64,000 bases of DNA from the NCBI RefSeq assembly GCF_900129025.1, contig NZ_FQUM01000006.1, positions 310,001 to 374,000 of the forward strand, given 5' to 3'. This document shows positions 44,733 to 53,597 of this stretch, piece after piece. The DNA is from Mariniphaga anaerophila. GTDB taxonomy: Bacteria > Bacteroidota > Bacteroidia > Bacteroidales > Prolixibacteraceae. The notes under the pieces are model-generated. The model searched no databases, was not told where the DNA came from, and saw only the letters and a program-made list of their open reading frames with translations. Made by a program: the position numbers and the translations under genes. The first letter of the stretch is position 1. Each line of letters opens with the position of its first letter.

Positions 44733-46373
44733 TTATACGTATTTAAAACGTTTGATGTTCCTTTTAGGTGTTTTTTCAAATTCTTCATTCACCAATTCGA
44801 AAGTGCTTATTTGCTCATAACGCGGAAGTTCTGCGTTCAGTTTTTTCCTGTTTTCTTCCATTATTGAAGGAAGATCCTCCTTCGAAACGCTGTCTGCTCC
44901 CATGGCTTCGAAGTCGGGGTAAATCATTGCTACCATTTTATTCTGGCGCTCAGCAACAACACATTCACCCACATACGGGAGGTTGCAAATTCTGGCCTCA
45001 ATCTCTTCAGGGTAAATATTTTGTCCGGAAGGCCCCAAAATCATATTTTTTGAACGCCCCCTGATAAAAATAAAATTGTCCTTATCAATTACCCCCAGGT
45101 CACCGGTTCTCAACCACCCATCTTCAGTGAAAGCTTCTTTGGTTGCCTGTTCATTTTTGAAATAGCCGGTCATTACGTTATCGCCGGTCACCTGAATTTC
45201 TCCCACCACATTATAAGGATCTTCTGAATCTATCCTCACTTTCATACGGTCTACCAACTGGCCGGCGGACGACCGCGCGGTTTTGTTCCATGCAGCGTAA
45301 CTAACAAGCGGGCCACATTCTGTCATTCCGTAACCAACAGTAAGCTCAAATTTTATACGGCGGAAAAACTCTTCAACTTCGGAGCTGAGCGGAGCACCAC
45401 CAATAACAATCTCGAAAAATCTTCCTCCAAATGTTTCGGTAAGTTTTTCCTTAATTTTTTTCAGCAAAATATTCTGAATTACCGGAGTCTTCAACAAAAC
45501 CTTCATTATAGGTTTTTCGATGGTGGGTAAAATTTTCTTTTTATAAATTTTTTCAATAATTAGCGGAACCGAAAGAATCAGGTGCGGTTTTACTTCGCTA
45601 AATACCTTTGTAATAACTGCCGGAGAAGGCATCCGACTCAAGAAGGTAATGTGGCAGCCCAAAGTAACCGGAAACAAAAAGTCGAACAACAACCCGTAAA
45701 CATGAGCCATTGGCAGAAACGAAACAAGCTGGTGTCCAGGCAGAAGCGGCATATGCTCGCGTGCATAAATAATGTTTGAAAACAAACTCCTTTCCGGAAT
45801 CTGCACCCCTTTGGTAAACCCAGATGTACCAGAAGTATAAGAGATAATACAGATTTCTTCGCGTTCCCAGTCCTCAAATTTAAAATTCTCTTTTTTTAGT
45901 TGATTTTCTTTATAGTACTGAAAGGCATCTGCCAATTTGTACTGAACATTTTCATCTTTGGCTGCATGTAACGAAAAATCTTCCAAAACCAGAACTGCCT
46001 GTAGCTTTTCTGCATTTTCGAAATCAATTTTTTCGAGCTGCGGTTTAGCTGCAAACACAAGTTTTGCCTCTGAATGGTTAATAATATGGTTGGTGTTAAC
46101 TTCGTTAAAATCGGGCAAAATAGGGACAATAACAATTCCGGAAGAAAGAGCAGACAGAAACACAGCTCCCCAGTTAGCGGAATTTCTTCCGAGCACTGCA
46201 ATTTTATCGCCACGCTGCAACCCAGAAAGTTGGTAAAACAAATGCAACGATTTTATGGTTGTTGCAATATCGCTGAATTTGAAATCGCTCCCCTCATAAT
46301 CTGAAAATACAAAACTATCCCAGTTTTTTCTGAACGATTCTGTATAAAGATTTGATAATGTTTGACTTGCCAT
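44733..46373 (-). CDS. AMP-dependent acyl-CoA/long-chain fatty-acid ligase
   Basis: A 546-residue adenylate-forming enzyme. The AMP-binding P-loop is ISYTSGTSGFTKGVQIPE (about 178-195), with VGYGMTECGPLVSY and DGWLRTGDLGVIDKDNFIFI further on, and a C-terminal Lys in the EKTPKRNIKRFKYV tail where the catalytic Lys sits. It ligates a carboxylic acid, probably a fatty acid, to CoA. It heads the same-strand run with the membrane acyltransferase and TIM-barrel genes; a metabolic link is only suggested by position. Confidence 0.9.
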   Translation of the reverse strand: MASQTLSNLYTESFRKNWDSFVFSDYEGSDFKFSDIATTIKSLHLFYQLSGLQRGDKIAVLGRNSANWGAVFLSALSSGIVIVPILPDFNEVNTNHIINHSEAKLVFAAKPQLEKIDFENAEKLQAVLVLEDFSLHAAKDENVQYKLADAFQYYKENQLKKENFKFEDWEREEICIISYTSGTSGFTKGVQIPERSLFSNIIYAREHMPLLPGHQLVSFLPMAHVYGLLFDFLFPVTLGCHITFLSRMPSPAVITKVFSEVKPHLILSVPLIIEKIYKKKILPTIEKPIMKVLLKTPVIQNILLKKIKEKLTETFGGRFFEIVIGGAPLSSEVEEFFRRIKFELTVGYGMTECGPLVSYAAWNKTARSSAGQLVDRMKVRIDSEDPYNVVGEIQVTGDNVMTGYFKNEQATKEAFTEDGWLRTGDLGVIDKDNFIFIRGRSKNMILGPSGQNIYPEEIEARICNLPYVGECVVAERQNKMVAMIYPDFEAMGADSVSKEDLPSIMEENRKKLNAELPRYEQISTFELVNEEFEKTPKRNIKRFKYV

Positions 46374-46582
46374 TGTATTAAATTTTAAAATCCGGTCAAA
46401 TGTAGAAAAAAATAGAAACTAAAACCACCATTTGAGATAGATGTTAATATGCCACCAATCTAAATATCTAAAAAAAAACACAACAAACAAAGCCTGCTCT
46501 CAAAACTGAATGCAATTTTTTAAAATTTTTTTGTGTACATCGAAATTCGGCTGCAATCGGAATAGGATCAATAATCAATTGG

Positions 46583-46590
46583 TATCTTTG
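46583..46590 (+). promoter_or_regulatory. Putative -7 element (TATCTTTG)
   Basis: It matches TAnnTTTG and ends 10 bases before the DUF4271 ATG, so the transcript would have an almost absent leader. Confidence 0.5.
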
Positions 46591-46600
46591 CCAGACAAAT

Positions 46601-47590
46601 ATGGAACAAGGATTTACATATCAGTATGACACTGTGAGGTCAACTACAACGTTGCCAATCCAACGGCCGTTAGTGCCCAAATCCGGGGAGCTCAACATTA
46701 ACCGCTCCCAGCCCGTTCCATTAGCCCCAATTCCCGAACGGGAAACTCAGACACAGAAAGTTGAGCCGGCTGCAGTCGTTAAAAAACCTGCCCCGCCAAC
46801 CCTGTCTCAACAGCGCTATTGGTGGTGGCGACAGGAGAGTAAGTTACTGGTTGGCGATTCACGCTACATGACACCACGTAACGAACTTCAACTCGTCACT
46901 ATTTCAAAAAATGAGAAAGCCGAATTTCACCTGCCTGCACGTCAGATCAACCGTGCAAGTTACGACTGGCTAACCATTTTACTTTTGATTGCTTTGGTGC
47001 TGTTTGCCTCAGTCAAAAAAACCTGGAACAAGTACATTGAAAACTTATTTCATTCGGTTGTTAATTATTCTACATCCATCAGAATGTTTCAGGAAAAAAA
47101 CACGTCGGTTTTACAAGGAGCCTTTCAACTCGATATTTTGTTTTACCTGGTTTTTTCAGCATTCGCGTTTCAACTGCTTGTTTTCTTTAGCATCGACCTG
47201 CCATTCGAAAATTTTCAGCTCTTTTTATTTAGCGCCGGACTTGTTATTGTATATTTTTTCGCAAAAAAATTAATATACAGACTGGTAGGTTTCACTATTG
47301 AAAAGACAGGAGAAACCGGCGAGTACTTGTTCAATATGAATAACTTTACCCGAATTGCCGGGGTTATTCTATTTCCGGTGGTTACTATTATTGCATTTTA
47401 CCCGTTCAACAACATTGAATTGCCGGTTACTATCGGAGTAATTTTGATTGCACTAATTTATTTTTTATTGATTATTAGAGGATTTGTAATTTTATTGAAG
47501 AAACAATTTTCAATATTTTATCTCTTTTTATACTTTTGTACCCTTGAATTTGTACCCTTGGTATTACTATACAAAATTTTAGTGTTGTAA
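46601..47590 (+). CDS. DUF4271 membrane protein
   Basis: A 329-residue protein with a soluble Pro-rich N-terminal third (about 1-115) and roughly seven transmembrane helices after LTILLLIALVLFASVKK. Its place directly before hemD and rnpA is the common Bacteroidota arrangement of the DUF4271 family, on which the name rests. No catalytic motif was seen. Function unknown. It starts close behind a promoter element and is separated from hemD by 34 bases. Confidence 0.8.
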   Translation: MEQGFTYQYDTVRSTTTLPIQRPLVPKSGELNINRSQPVPLAPIPERETQTQKVEPAAVVKKPAPPTLSQQRYWWWRQESKLLVGDSRYMTPRNELQLVTISKNEKAEFHLPARQINRASYDWLTILLLIALVLFASVKKTWNKYIENLFHSVVNYSTSIRMFQEKNTSVLQGAFQLDILFYLVFSAFAFQLLVFFSIDLPFENFQLFLFSAGLVIVYFFAKKLIYRLVGFTIEKTGETGEYLFNMNNFTRIAGVILFPVVTIIAFYPFNNIELPVTIGVILIALIYFLLIIRGFVILLKKQFSIFYLFLYFCTLEFVPLVLLYKILVL

Positions 47591-47624
47591 CCAATGGGTA
47601 TAATTAAACTAAAATAAGAGCATT

Positions 47625-48374
47625 TTGAAAGTCAGGAGCATATTGGTATCACAACCAGAACCAACAACGGCAAAATCACCCTACTTTGATCTGGCCGAAA
47701 AAAACAATATCAAGATTGATTTCAGGCCATTTATTCAAGTTGAAGGTGTTACTGCAAAAGAATTCCGGCAAACCCGTATTCACATTCTGGAACATACGGC
47801 AGTTATTTTTACCAGCCGGACCGCAATCGACCATTTTTTCAGGATTAGTCAGGATCTTCGCCTTACTATTCCTGATAGTATGAAATACTTCTGCATGTCA
47901 GAAGCAACGGCTTATTATCTTCAGAAATACATCGTGTACCGAAAACGGAAAATCTTTTTCGGAAATGGAAAATTTGCTGATTTAACCACCCTCATGAAAA
48001 AGCACAAAGATGAAAAATTCTTAGTGCCATTGTCTGATATTCACAAACAGGAAATACCTGAACTGCTCGATAAAGGCGGCTTTAAATACACCAAAGCCAT
48101 TTTATACCGTACAGTAAGCAGCGACTTGTCAGATTTACGGGATGTTAACTACGATATTTTGGTATTTTTCAGTCCATCGGGAATAAAATCGTTGTTCCAA
48201 AATTTCCCTGATTTTCAGCAAAACGACACACGAATTGCGTGCTTTGGCCCAACCACAGCACAGGCAGTCCGCGAGGCCGGGTTAAAACTGGATATTGAAG
48301 CTCCTACTGCCCAGGCTCCGTCGATGACAATGGCTCTTGAGCAATACATCAAAAAAGAAAACAAAGGCAACTAA
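47625..48374 (+). CDS. hemD: Uroporphyrinogen-III synthase-like protein
   Basis: A 249-residue protein with the two-lobed HemD fold: VRSILVSQPEPTTAKSPYFDLAEKN at the start, VIFTSRTAIDHFF in the first lobe, DILVFFSPSGIKSLF and ACFGPTTAQAVREAG in the second. The enzyme cyclises hydroxymethylbilane. The start is TTG at 47625 since no ATG lies in frame nearby. It is the middle gene of the DUF4271-hemD-rnpA set. The family is sequence-divergent, so activity is not certain. Its presence argues against a complete absence of early tetrapyrrole genes in this organism. Confidence 0.82.
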   Translation: MKVRSILVSQPEPTTAKSPYFDLAEKNNIKIDFRPFIQVEGVTAKEFRQTRIHILEHTAVIFTSRTAIDHFFRISQDLRLTIPDSMKYFCMSEATAYYLQKYIVYRKRKIFFGNGKFADLTTLMKKHKDEKFLVPLSDIHKQEIPELLDKGGFKYTKAILYRTVSSDLSDLRDVNYDILVFFSPSGIKSLFQNFPDFQQNDTRIACFGPTTAQAVREAGLKLDIEAPTAQAPSMTMALEQYIKKENKGN

Positions 48375-48387
48375 ATAGAAAAATATA

Positions 48388-48395
48388 TACCTTTG
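48388..48395 (+). promoter_or_regulatory. Putative -7 element (TACCTTTG)
   Basis: It matches TAnnTTTG; the start of transcription would fall inside the hairpin that follows, directly before rnpA. Confidence 0.4.
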
Positions 48396-48398
48396 AAA

Positions 48399-48431
48399 GG
48401 CTGTCTGCGCACAAAGCAGACGGCCTTTTTT
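48399..48431 (+). terminator. Intrinsic hairpin directly before rnpA
   Basis: GGCTGTCTGC pairs with GCAGACGGCC (one G-T) around a seven-base loop and is followed by six T. The ATG of rnpA is seven bases further on, so it can act as the hemD terminator or as a leader hairpin. Confidence 0.7.
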
Positions 48432-48438
48432 GTACTTC

Positions 48439-48855
48439 ATGGAAAATTCATCAGAGAACATACCAACTACTCCTCATTTTTCGCTGAAAAAGAAAGAGCG
48501 CCTGTGTGGCAAAAAAGAAATGGACAAACTTTTTTCAGAGGGAGAAACATTCTTATTCTACCCGCTCAAAGTTGTCCATACTGAAATTAGCTTTCAGGAA
48601 CCATTCCTTGCCAAAGTTGGTTTTGCCGTCAGCAAAAAGCTATTTAAAAGGGCAGTGCGGCGTAACTTAATAAAACGCCGCATGCGCGAAGCTTACCGAC
48701 TAAACAAGCACCTGCTGACACCAGACGAACTGTCGACAAAAAAAGCCATCTTCTTTATTTACGTCAGCAAGGAAGTTCTGAGCTTCAAAACCATTGAAAA
48801 GGCCATGAAGAAAAGCTTGTCTTCGTTGGCCGAGAGCATCAATTCGGTTCCATAA
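48439..48855 (+). CDS. rnpA: Ribonuclease P protein component
   Basis: A 138-residue basic protein that assists the RNase P RNA in trimming tRNA 5' ends. The family signature is KKLFKRAVRRNLIKRRMREAYRL (about 74-96). I begin at the ATG at 48439 (MENSSEN); the longer frame would need TTG at 48430. The N-terminus is longer than in E. coli. Its last 17 bases overlap the stop region of the convergent DAHP synthase gene. Confidence 0.92.
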   Translation: MENSSENIPTTPHFSLKKKERLCGKKEMDKLFSEGETFLFYPLKVVHTEISFQEPFLAKVGFAVSKKLFKRAVRRNLIKRRMREAYRLNKHLLTPDELSTKKAIFFIYVSKEVLSFKTIEKAMKKSLSSLAESINSVP

Positions 48856-49930
48856 TTTCGGTCTGCATCCGAACAGAATCTTCGTGAATAAGCTGAAACA
48901 GAATTTTCACAAAAGTCTCGTTCAAATCCAGCTTTGTTCCGGTTTTTACCCGGTTTTCCATTAACTGAGCCCACCGGTTTATTTGCAACGCAGTAACGTT
49001 GTTTTCCTTTTTATACTTTCCTATTTCTTTTACAATAGTCACCCTGGAAGCAAGCAACTCCAGCAATTCTGAATCAATGGCGTCAATCCGGCTTCTGAGC
49101 ATATCCAAACGATTTTCGAACTCCGGGTTATTTGCCGACTGATGTCTGATAACAAGTCGGTCGAGCAGTTTGGCCAAATCGGCCGGCGTAACCTGCTGGG
49201 CAGCATCACTCAATGCACACGACGGGTCGATATGAGACTCAAGCATGAGCCCTTCCATTCCCATGTCAAATGCTTTTTGTGCGATTTCAAAAAGCAATTC
49301 CCTTTTTCCGGCAATGTGGCTTGGGTCGCAAATAATTGGCAAATTCGGCATTAAACGACGCAACTCAATTACTGTTTTCCAATTGGGGTAGTTGCGGTAA
49401 ACCGTTTCTCTAAATGGGGTGAACCCACGATGAATGGCTACAATATTTTTTATTCCGGCCTGGTAAATACGCTCAATTGCGCCCACCCACAACTGCACAT
49501 CGGGGTTAACCGGATTTTTAATCATTACCACTGCGTTACTGCCTTTTACAACGTCTGCAATTTCCTGCACTACAAACGGACTGGCAGTTGAACGTGCTCC
49601 GATCCAAATTACATCAAGCCCGGCTTTCAAAGCCTCTTCGGTGTGTTGCGCATTAGCAACTTCGGTACCAACAGGCAATCCGGTTTCCTGTTTTACGGTT
49701 TGTAACCATTTCAGCCCGATTGAACCAACTCCTTCGAATGAACCCGGACGCGTACGAGGTTTCCACACACCTCCCCGATAAACAAATACACGCGGATCTT
49801 TAGCCAGCAATCTGGCTGTATCAAGAGCTTGTTTTTCAGATTCGAGGCTGCACGGTCCGGAAATAAGGAGTGGGTTGTTAATGTGGGGCAACCACTCTTT
49901 TATCGGATTAATTTCAAATTTTGTACTCAT
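48839..49930 (-). CDS. Bifunctional DAHP synthase / chorismate mutase type II
   Basis: A 363-residue protein with two catalytic parts: a type I-beta-like DAHP synthase (about 1-265) with ISGPCSLES, YRGGVWKPRTRPGSFEG, ICDPSHIAGKRELL and the metal and phosphate contacts in them, joined to a C-terminal chorismate mutase of the AroQ class (about 275-355) with LDMLRSRIDAIDSELLELLASR. It makes the first shikimate precursor and turns chorismate into prephenate. Its ATG overlaps the tyrA stop by four bases, so both form one operon controlled by the upstream attenuator. Confidence 0.93.
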   Translation of the reverse strand: MSTKFEINPIKEWLPHINNPLLISGPCSLESEKQALDTARLLAKDPRVFVYRGGVWKPRTRPGSFEGVGSIGLKWLQTVKQETGLPVGTEVANAQHTEEALKAGLDVIWIGARSTASPFVVQEIADVVKGSNAVVMIKNPVNPDVQLWVGAIERIYQAGIKNIVAIHRGFTPFRETVYRNYPNWKTVIELRRLMPNLPIICDPSHIAGKRELLFEIAQKAFDMGMEGLMLESHIDPSCALSDAAQQVTPADLAKLLDRLVIRHQSANNPEFENRLDMLRSRIDAIDSELLELLASRVTIVKEIGKYKKENNVTALQINRWAQLMENRVKTGTKLDLNETFVKILFQLIHEDSVRMQTEIMEPN

Positions 49931-50829
49931 TGTTCTTTTGTATAAAGTTTTACAATTTTTTCTTCGTTTTTAATAAAATGTTGATTTCCTCCATCGAGAA
50001 TAGTTCTGATTTTATTGGCATTCAGAATAAGCTTTTCCAGCTCATCAAACTGATTGTTTTTCAGACAGTCGCGAAACTGCTGCAGGTGCTGAATATAAAC
50101 ATCCAGAGAATTAACCACATAGTTTCTGTTTTGTTCAAAAATTGGCTTCCACATTGAGCAGGAGCTTTTAGCTAATCTTACTGTAGAGCGAAAACCTCCG
50201 CTGGCGAGATCGAAAATGATGTTGCGATCTTCTTTAAACTGAACGGCATTGGCAAGTGCAAAAGCCGCTGCATGAGGCAAATGCGACACAAAAGCAGTAC
50301 TGTGATCCTGCTCGTCGGAAGTCATATAAGCAATGTTCATCCCAAGCACCTGAAACATTTTTTCAATTAGCGCAAGATGCTGCGGGCCTGAATCTTCCTG
50401 GTCGCAAACAATGGCAATTTTTCCCTTAAACAGCTCATCGATTGCTGCTGTTGGCCCTGAGTTTTCGGTTCCGGACATGGGATGAGAAGGAATAAATTGT
50501 TTCCTTTTAGGATGGTCTTTAACCAAATCTGCAATTAATTTTTTGGTTGATCCCATATCAATTACCGTTGTATTGCGATCCACGCCGTCGAGCACAGCCG
50601 GAAGCACTTCCAGCTCCTTGTCTACGGGAACTGCAACAATAATTAAATCGGCATCTTTAATTCCTGTTTCAAGCGGAACAACTTTATCAACCAGGCCCAG
50701 CTTCAGCGCTTCGCGGGCGTTTTCCTCACTGGCTTCAACACCCGTGAGTTCGGTTGCAAATTTTGTCCGCCTCAAATCTTTTGCAAGCGAACCACCAATT
50801 AATCCTAATCCAATAATTGTTATTTTCAT
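49927..50829 (-). CDS. tyrA: Prephenate dehydrogenase
   Basis: A 300-residue NAD(P)-dependent enzyme that makes 4-hydroxyphenylpyruvate for tyrosine. The nucleotide site is GLGLIGGSLAKDL (about 8-20), and the catalytic His is in FIPSHPMSGTENSGP. The long frame begins at TTG 50844, but the ATG at 50829 (MKITIIGLGLIGG) is the natural start. It overlaps the downstream DAHP synthase/chorismate mutase by four bases. Together with that gene it is switched by an attenuator with an aromatic leader peptide. Confidence 0.93.
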   Translation of the reverse strand: MKITIIGLGLIGGSLAKDLRRTKFATELTGVEASEENAREALKLGLVDKVVPLETGIKDADLIIVAVPVDKELEVLPAVLDGVDRNTTVIDMGSTKKLIADLVKDHPKRKQFIPSHPMSGTENSGPTAAIDELFKGKIAIVCDQEDSGPQHLALIEKMFQVLGMNIAYMTSDEQDHSTAFVSHLPHAAAFALANAVQFKEDRNIIFDLASGGFRSTVRLAKSSCSMWKPIFEQNRNYVVNSLDVYIQHLQQFRDCLKNNQFDELEKLILNANKIRTILDGGNQHFIKNEEKIVKLYTKEQ

Positions 50830-50842
50830 TTCAATTTTTTTC

Positions 50843-50872
50843 AAAAAAAAAGGCCCCGGAAACTCCGGGACC
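50843..50872 (-). terminator. Attenuator terminator of the tyrA operon
   Basis: Minus-strand hairpin: the strands 50864-50872 and 50852-50860 pair through eight base pairs with one mismatch around a three-base loop, followed by nine T, then tyrA. An alternative pairing of 50913-50919 with 50866-50872 (seven pairs, one G-U) excludes the terminator. Confidence 0.85.
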
Positions 50873-50903
50873 TTAGCAAAATATGTTTACGTATAACAAT
50901 ACC

Positions 50904-50978
50904 CTACTGGTTGATCCCGTTTTCAGAACCAAAATAAAAATACCAGTAATAAAATGTATTGTTAATTGTCGAATTCAT
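50904..50978 (-). CDS. Aromatic-rich leader peptide of the tyrA attenuator
   Basis: A 24-codon frame with ATG at 50978 and stop TAG at 50906-50904: MNSTINNTFYYWYFYFGSEN then GINQ. Codons 9-16 encode eight aromatic residues without interruption: three Phe, four Tyr and one Trp. Such a run in front of a Phe/Tyr synthesis operon, followed by mutually exclusive hairpins, is the hallmark of ribosome-mediated attenuation: stalling at these codons frees the antiterminator arm. A short protector hairpin (50927-50931 with 50908-50912) sequesters that arm otherwise. It begins about 19 bases after a -7 element. Confidence 0.9.
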   Translation of the reverse strand: MNSTINNTFYYWYFYFGSENGINQ

Positions 50979-50996
50979 TTTCTTTCAATTTGGAAG

Positions 50997-51004
50997 CAAA
51001 GATA
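50997..51004 (-). promoter_or_regulatory. Promoter -7 element of the tyrA operon (TATCTTTG)
   Basis: Minus-strand TATCTTTG matches TAnnTTTG, 18 bases before the leader peptide ATG. A TTG lies 22 bases further upstream, at 51027-51029, inside the end of the metalloprotease gene, roughly at the expected -33 place. Confidence 0.6.
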
Positions 51005-51014
51005 GCCATTAATT

Positions 51015-53486
51015 TTAATTACGAATCAATTTCTTTGCAAAAACCTGTTTTCCGTTTTCTTTCACCACCAGCAAATACAAACCTCCCGGGCCGTTATCAA
51101 TTTCAATTTCTTCTGAAATTGTTCCCAATACATTTTTATAGTTCACCTCTTTTATTTTCTGCCCGTAAACATTAAATAATTCAACCTGAATTTTTTCCAC
51201 CTGCTTTTTTATCCGGACACTCAGATGAAACGAACCTGAAAAAGGATTTGGATATGCAGTAAAATCACCGGGAGAAAGCACTGTCGGCAAAGCCGAAAGC
51301 GGCGATTGTATCTGTAAATTATCAATGGCCCATCCCCATCCGTGGGCGTAGGGATCGGAATACAACCTGAACCTGAACAAAACAGTATCCCGGGGAGAAA
51401 AATTCCCGTTTTCAAAAATATTTATCTGCTTGTTTACAAAAAGGTTCGGATTACCGGAAGCCAACGAATTACCATCTACAACAAAATCGTTATACTTCAC
51501 TTCCCAAGATTCACTTTCTCTCGCATCGTAGCCATCGGTTACCGGAAGCCACGTTTCTCCAAAGTCTTTGCTGCCCTCTACAATCACATAGTCCCAAAAC
51601 TCAAAATCTCCATAAGCTGTATCATCAGAACCCGGCTCAACAAGCACAATCTCGTCGAAACTCATTTGGGCTTCGCTGCTAAGCACAATCGGATATTTCA
51701 GGTTGCAAATAAAATTAAACTCTGCATCATCTAATCCCGGGCTGGGGTAGGGGTGAAGACTGTGCAATGCTCCACTTTCAAATCCCTTTTCTGTATATAT
51801 ATCAAAATCGAAAAGAATAAAATCAGTTGTCGGATTGTCAAAACTATTCTGATAATCTGCCACCGGTTCAAACATTTTCTCAACCCGAAAAGAAAAGCTG
51901 TTTTCTGACGGGAGTCTTGTTGTATTTTTCGATACAGATACATCCTTTGCCACCACAGAATATTCAATCAGGTCGCCCTCGTTCAGCAAATCCGAAACCA
52001 GCGGAAATACCGATGAGTAGTGCATTCCCAAGCCATGTGAAAGCCCAAATGGCGGTTGTGGCTGCCCATTAATCGAATACTCTACATAAACGGTATCAAT
52101 ACCCAAATTATCATCTGCGCGAACACTAATTTCAAGACTTTTCCCGGTGGCAAAAAAGTAAGGAATCGAATCGTGCTCAACTTCCGGCAAAATATCATCC
52201 GGGCCAAAATTCACTTCAAAAAACTCTTCCGGAGCGTCAAAAGGATTTGTAAAAACCCTCCCTTTTTGATCTTTGGCAGTTAAGTAATACTGAACTTTTG
52301 GGTTTTCTGCATCGGGGGTCCACTGTGCTTCGAAATAACCATTTTCGTTAAATGTCAGAGGAATTGAGTCTACCTGAACATTAAATGTATCCGAAGAAAC
52401 AACCACAAATAATTCAGCAGTATCCAGTGGCAAATCGCTAACAATCTCAACGTTGAAATCAAGCGGTTTTACTTGCTCCTGATCTTTAATGGGCGTAAAC
52501 TCCAGCAGAGTGGTTTTCCAGCCCAAGTCTCCAAAAATGCCCATTGCGAGCGGCCCCGGATTATGAATTGCCTCACCTCTGCTGAGTGCTGGCGTCATTA
52601 ACGAATTAATATTTCCAGCGGGATAACTCACCTCATTCAGATGATAAATACTAGACCCGTCATCCCAGGAAGAGGGAGCATAAAGGCGGGGAAGTTTGGT
52701 CGATCCTTCTTCAACAGCAACCGGGCTGTTTGCATACAACAAACCCGACTCCAGGGTATTTTTCAATAAAACAGAAGGATTTGCAAAAACAGCAGCATCG
52801 ATAAGTTTTGTGCCATCAAATTTTTCTACCAATCTGTCGAAAGACGTTATCTCTCCATCTGACCAGCCATAACCACCAACCTGACCCTCAACATAAAAGA
52901 AACCGGTAAAACCCAGACCGTGACACATTTCGTGCAACACAACTGAAACCAAATCGTACTGAAGAGCAGGAGTGTCTCCGTCAGTTCCAAAATACCAGTT
53001 AATATCCTGATTGAAATTGGCAAGAATATCCGGACGACCTGAGCCGGTTAGCTCTTTCCTTGAAATTTTCTCGGCGAGTGCTATCGGGTAGTAAACATTC
53101 TTTTGTGGCGCTTCTTCAAAATTCCTTTTGTAATCAGACGGACCACAATTTCCCAACACATTTTTTCCGAGAGAACTCCAATTGGCGTCGACATAAACAG
53201 GAACAGAAGATTCGAACAACTGTTCCAGAATGCTTATGGCATAGCTAAAAGCCTGTTGCGCTTCCGGAGAAAAATTATTGTACGTCACTATAAAATCAGA
53301 TTTCTGCTCGGCTGATTTTAGCGCACTCATTACTTCGGCAGGCGGCGGAATAAATCCTTTTTCAACCTTATCGGATGCATAACAAACCTGAGGCACCGGA
53401 GTAATTCCCCGCTTCTGCCACAATTTCTGTCCGGTGGCCGAAAATGCAACCGCCAGCATAAAAAACACAACAAGCCCTTTTTGCAT
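51015..53486 (-). CDS. T9SS-exported HExxH metalloprotease, first copy
   Basis: An 823-residue secreted protein: signal peptide (about 1-19), a metalloprotease domain (about 60-330) with the zinc motif HEMCHGLGFTG (185-195), a likely Met-turn NSLMTPALSRGEAIHNPG (about 293-310), then beta-rich Ig-like and jelly-roll regions (about 330-735), and a type IX sorting domain beginning AYPNPFSGSFHLSV and ending VFAKKLIRN. The third zinc ligand of classic metzincins is not obvious. It is a paralogue of the gene beginning 260 bases upstream; the substrates are unknown. Its last few codons carry the -33 region of the tyrA promoter. Confidence 0.85.
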   Translation of the reverse strand: MQKGLVVFFMLAVAFSATGQKLWQKRGITPVPQVCYASDKVEKGFIPPPAEVMSALKSAEQKSDFIVTYNNFSPEAQQAFSYAISILEQLFESSVPVYVDANWSSLGKNVLGNCGPSDYKRNFEEAPQKNVYYPIALAEKISRKELTGSGRPDILANFNQDINWYFGTDGDTPALQYDLVSVVLHEMCHGLGFTGFFYVEGQVGGYGWSDGEITSFDRLVEKFDGTKLIDAAVFANPSVLLKNTLESGLLYANSPVAVEEGSTKLPRLYAPSSWDDGSSIYHLNEVSYPAGNINSLMTPALSRGEAIHNPGPLAMGIFGDLGWKTTLLEFTPIKDQEQVKPLDFNVEIVSDLPLDTAELFVVVSSDTFNVQVDSIPLTFNENGYFEAQWTPDAENPKVQYYLTAKDQKGRVFTNPFDAPEEFFEVNFGPDDILPEVEHDSIPYFFATGKSLEISVRADDNLGIDTVYVEYSINGQPQPPFGLSHGLGMHYSSVFPLVSDLLNEGDLIEYSVVAKDVSVSKNTTRLPSENSFSFRVEKMFEPVADYQNSFDNPTTDFILFDFDIYTEKGFESGALHSLHPYPSPGLDDAEFNFICNLKYPIVLSSEAQMSFDEIVLVEPGSDDTAYGDFEFWDYVIVEGSKDFGETWLPVTDGYDARESESWEVKYNDFVVDGNSLASGNPNLFVNKQINIFENGNFSPRDTVLFRFRLYSDPYAHGWGWAIDNLQIQSPLSALPTVLSPGDFTAYPNPFSGSFHLSVRIKKQVEKIQVELFNVYGQKIKEVNYKNVLGTISEEIEIDNGPGGLYLLVVKENGKQVFAKKLIRN

Positions 53487-53597
53487 GATAAATTCTATTT
53501 CAAGCCTCTAAGTAAACTAAACAGCCTGAAAATAAAATAAGTTTACCAATTTAGGTCATACGACCTCAAAAAAATAATATGGTCTAAGGAATGTTGG

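Noticed and set aside
48439-48855. A start for rnpA at 48430
   Set aside because: It would need TTG inside the T-run of the hairpin; the ATG at 48439 is simpler.
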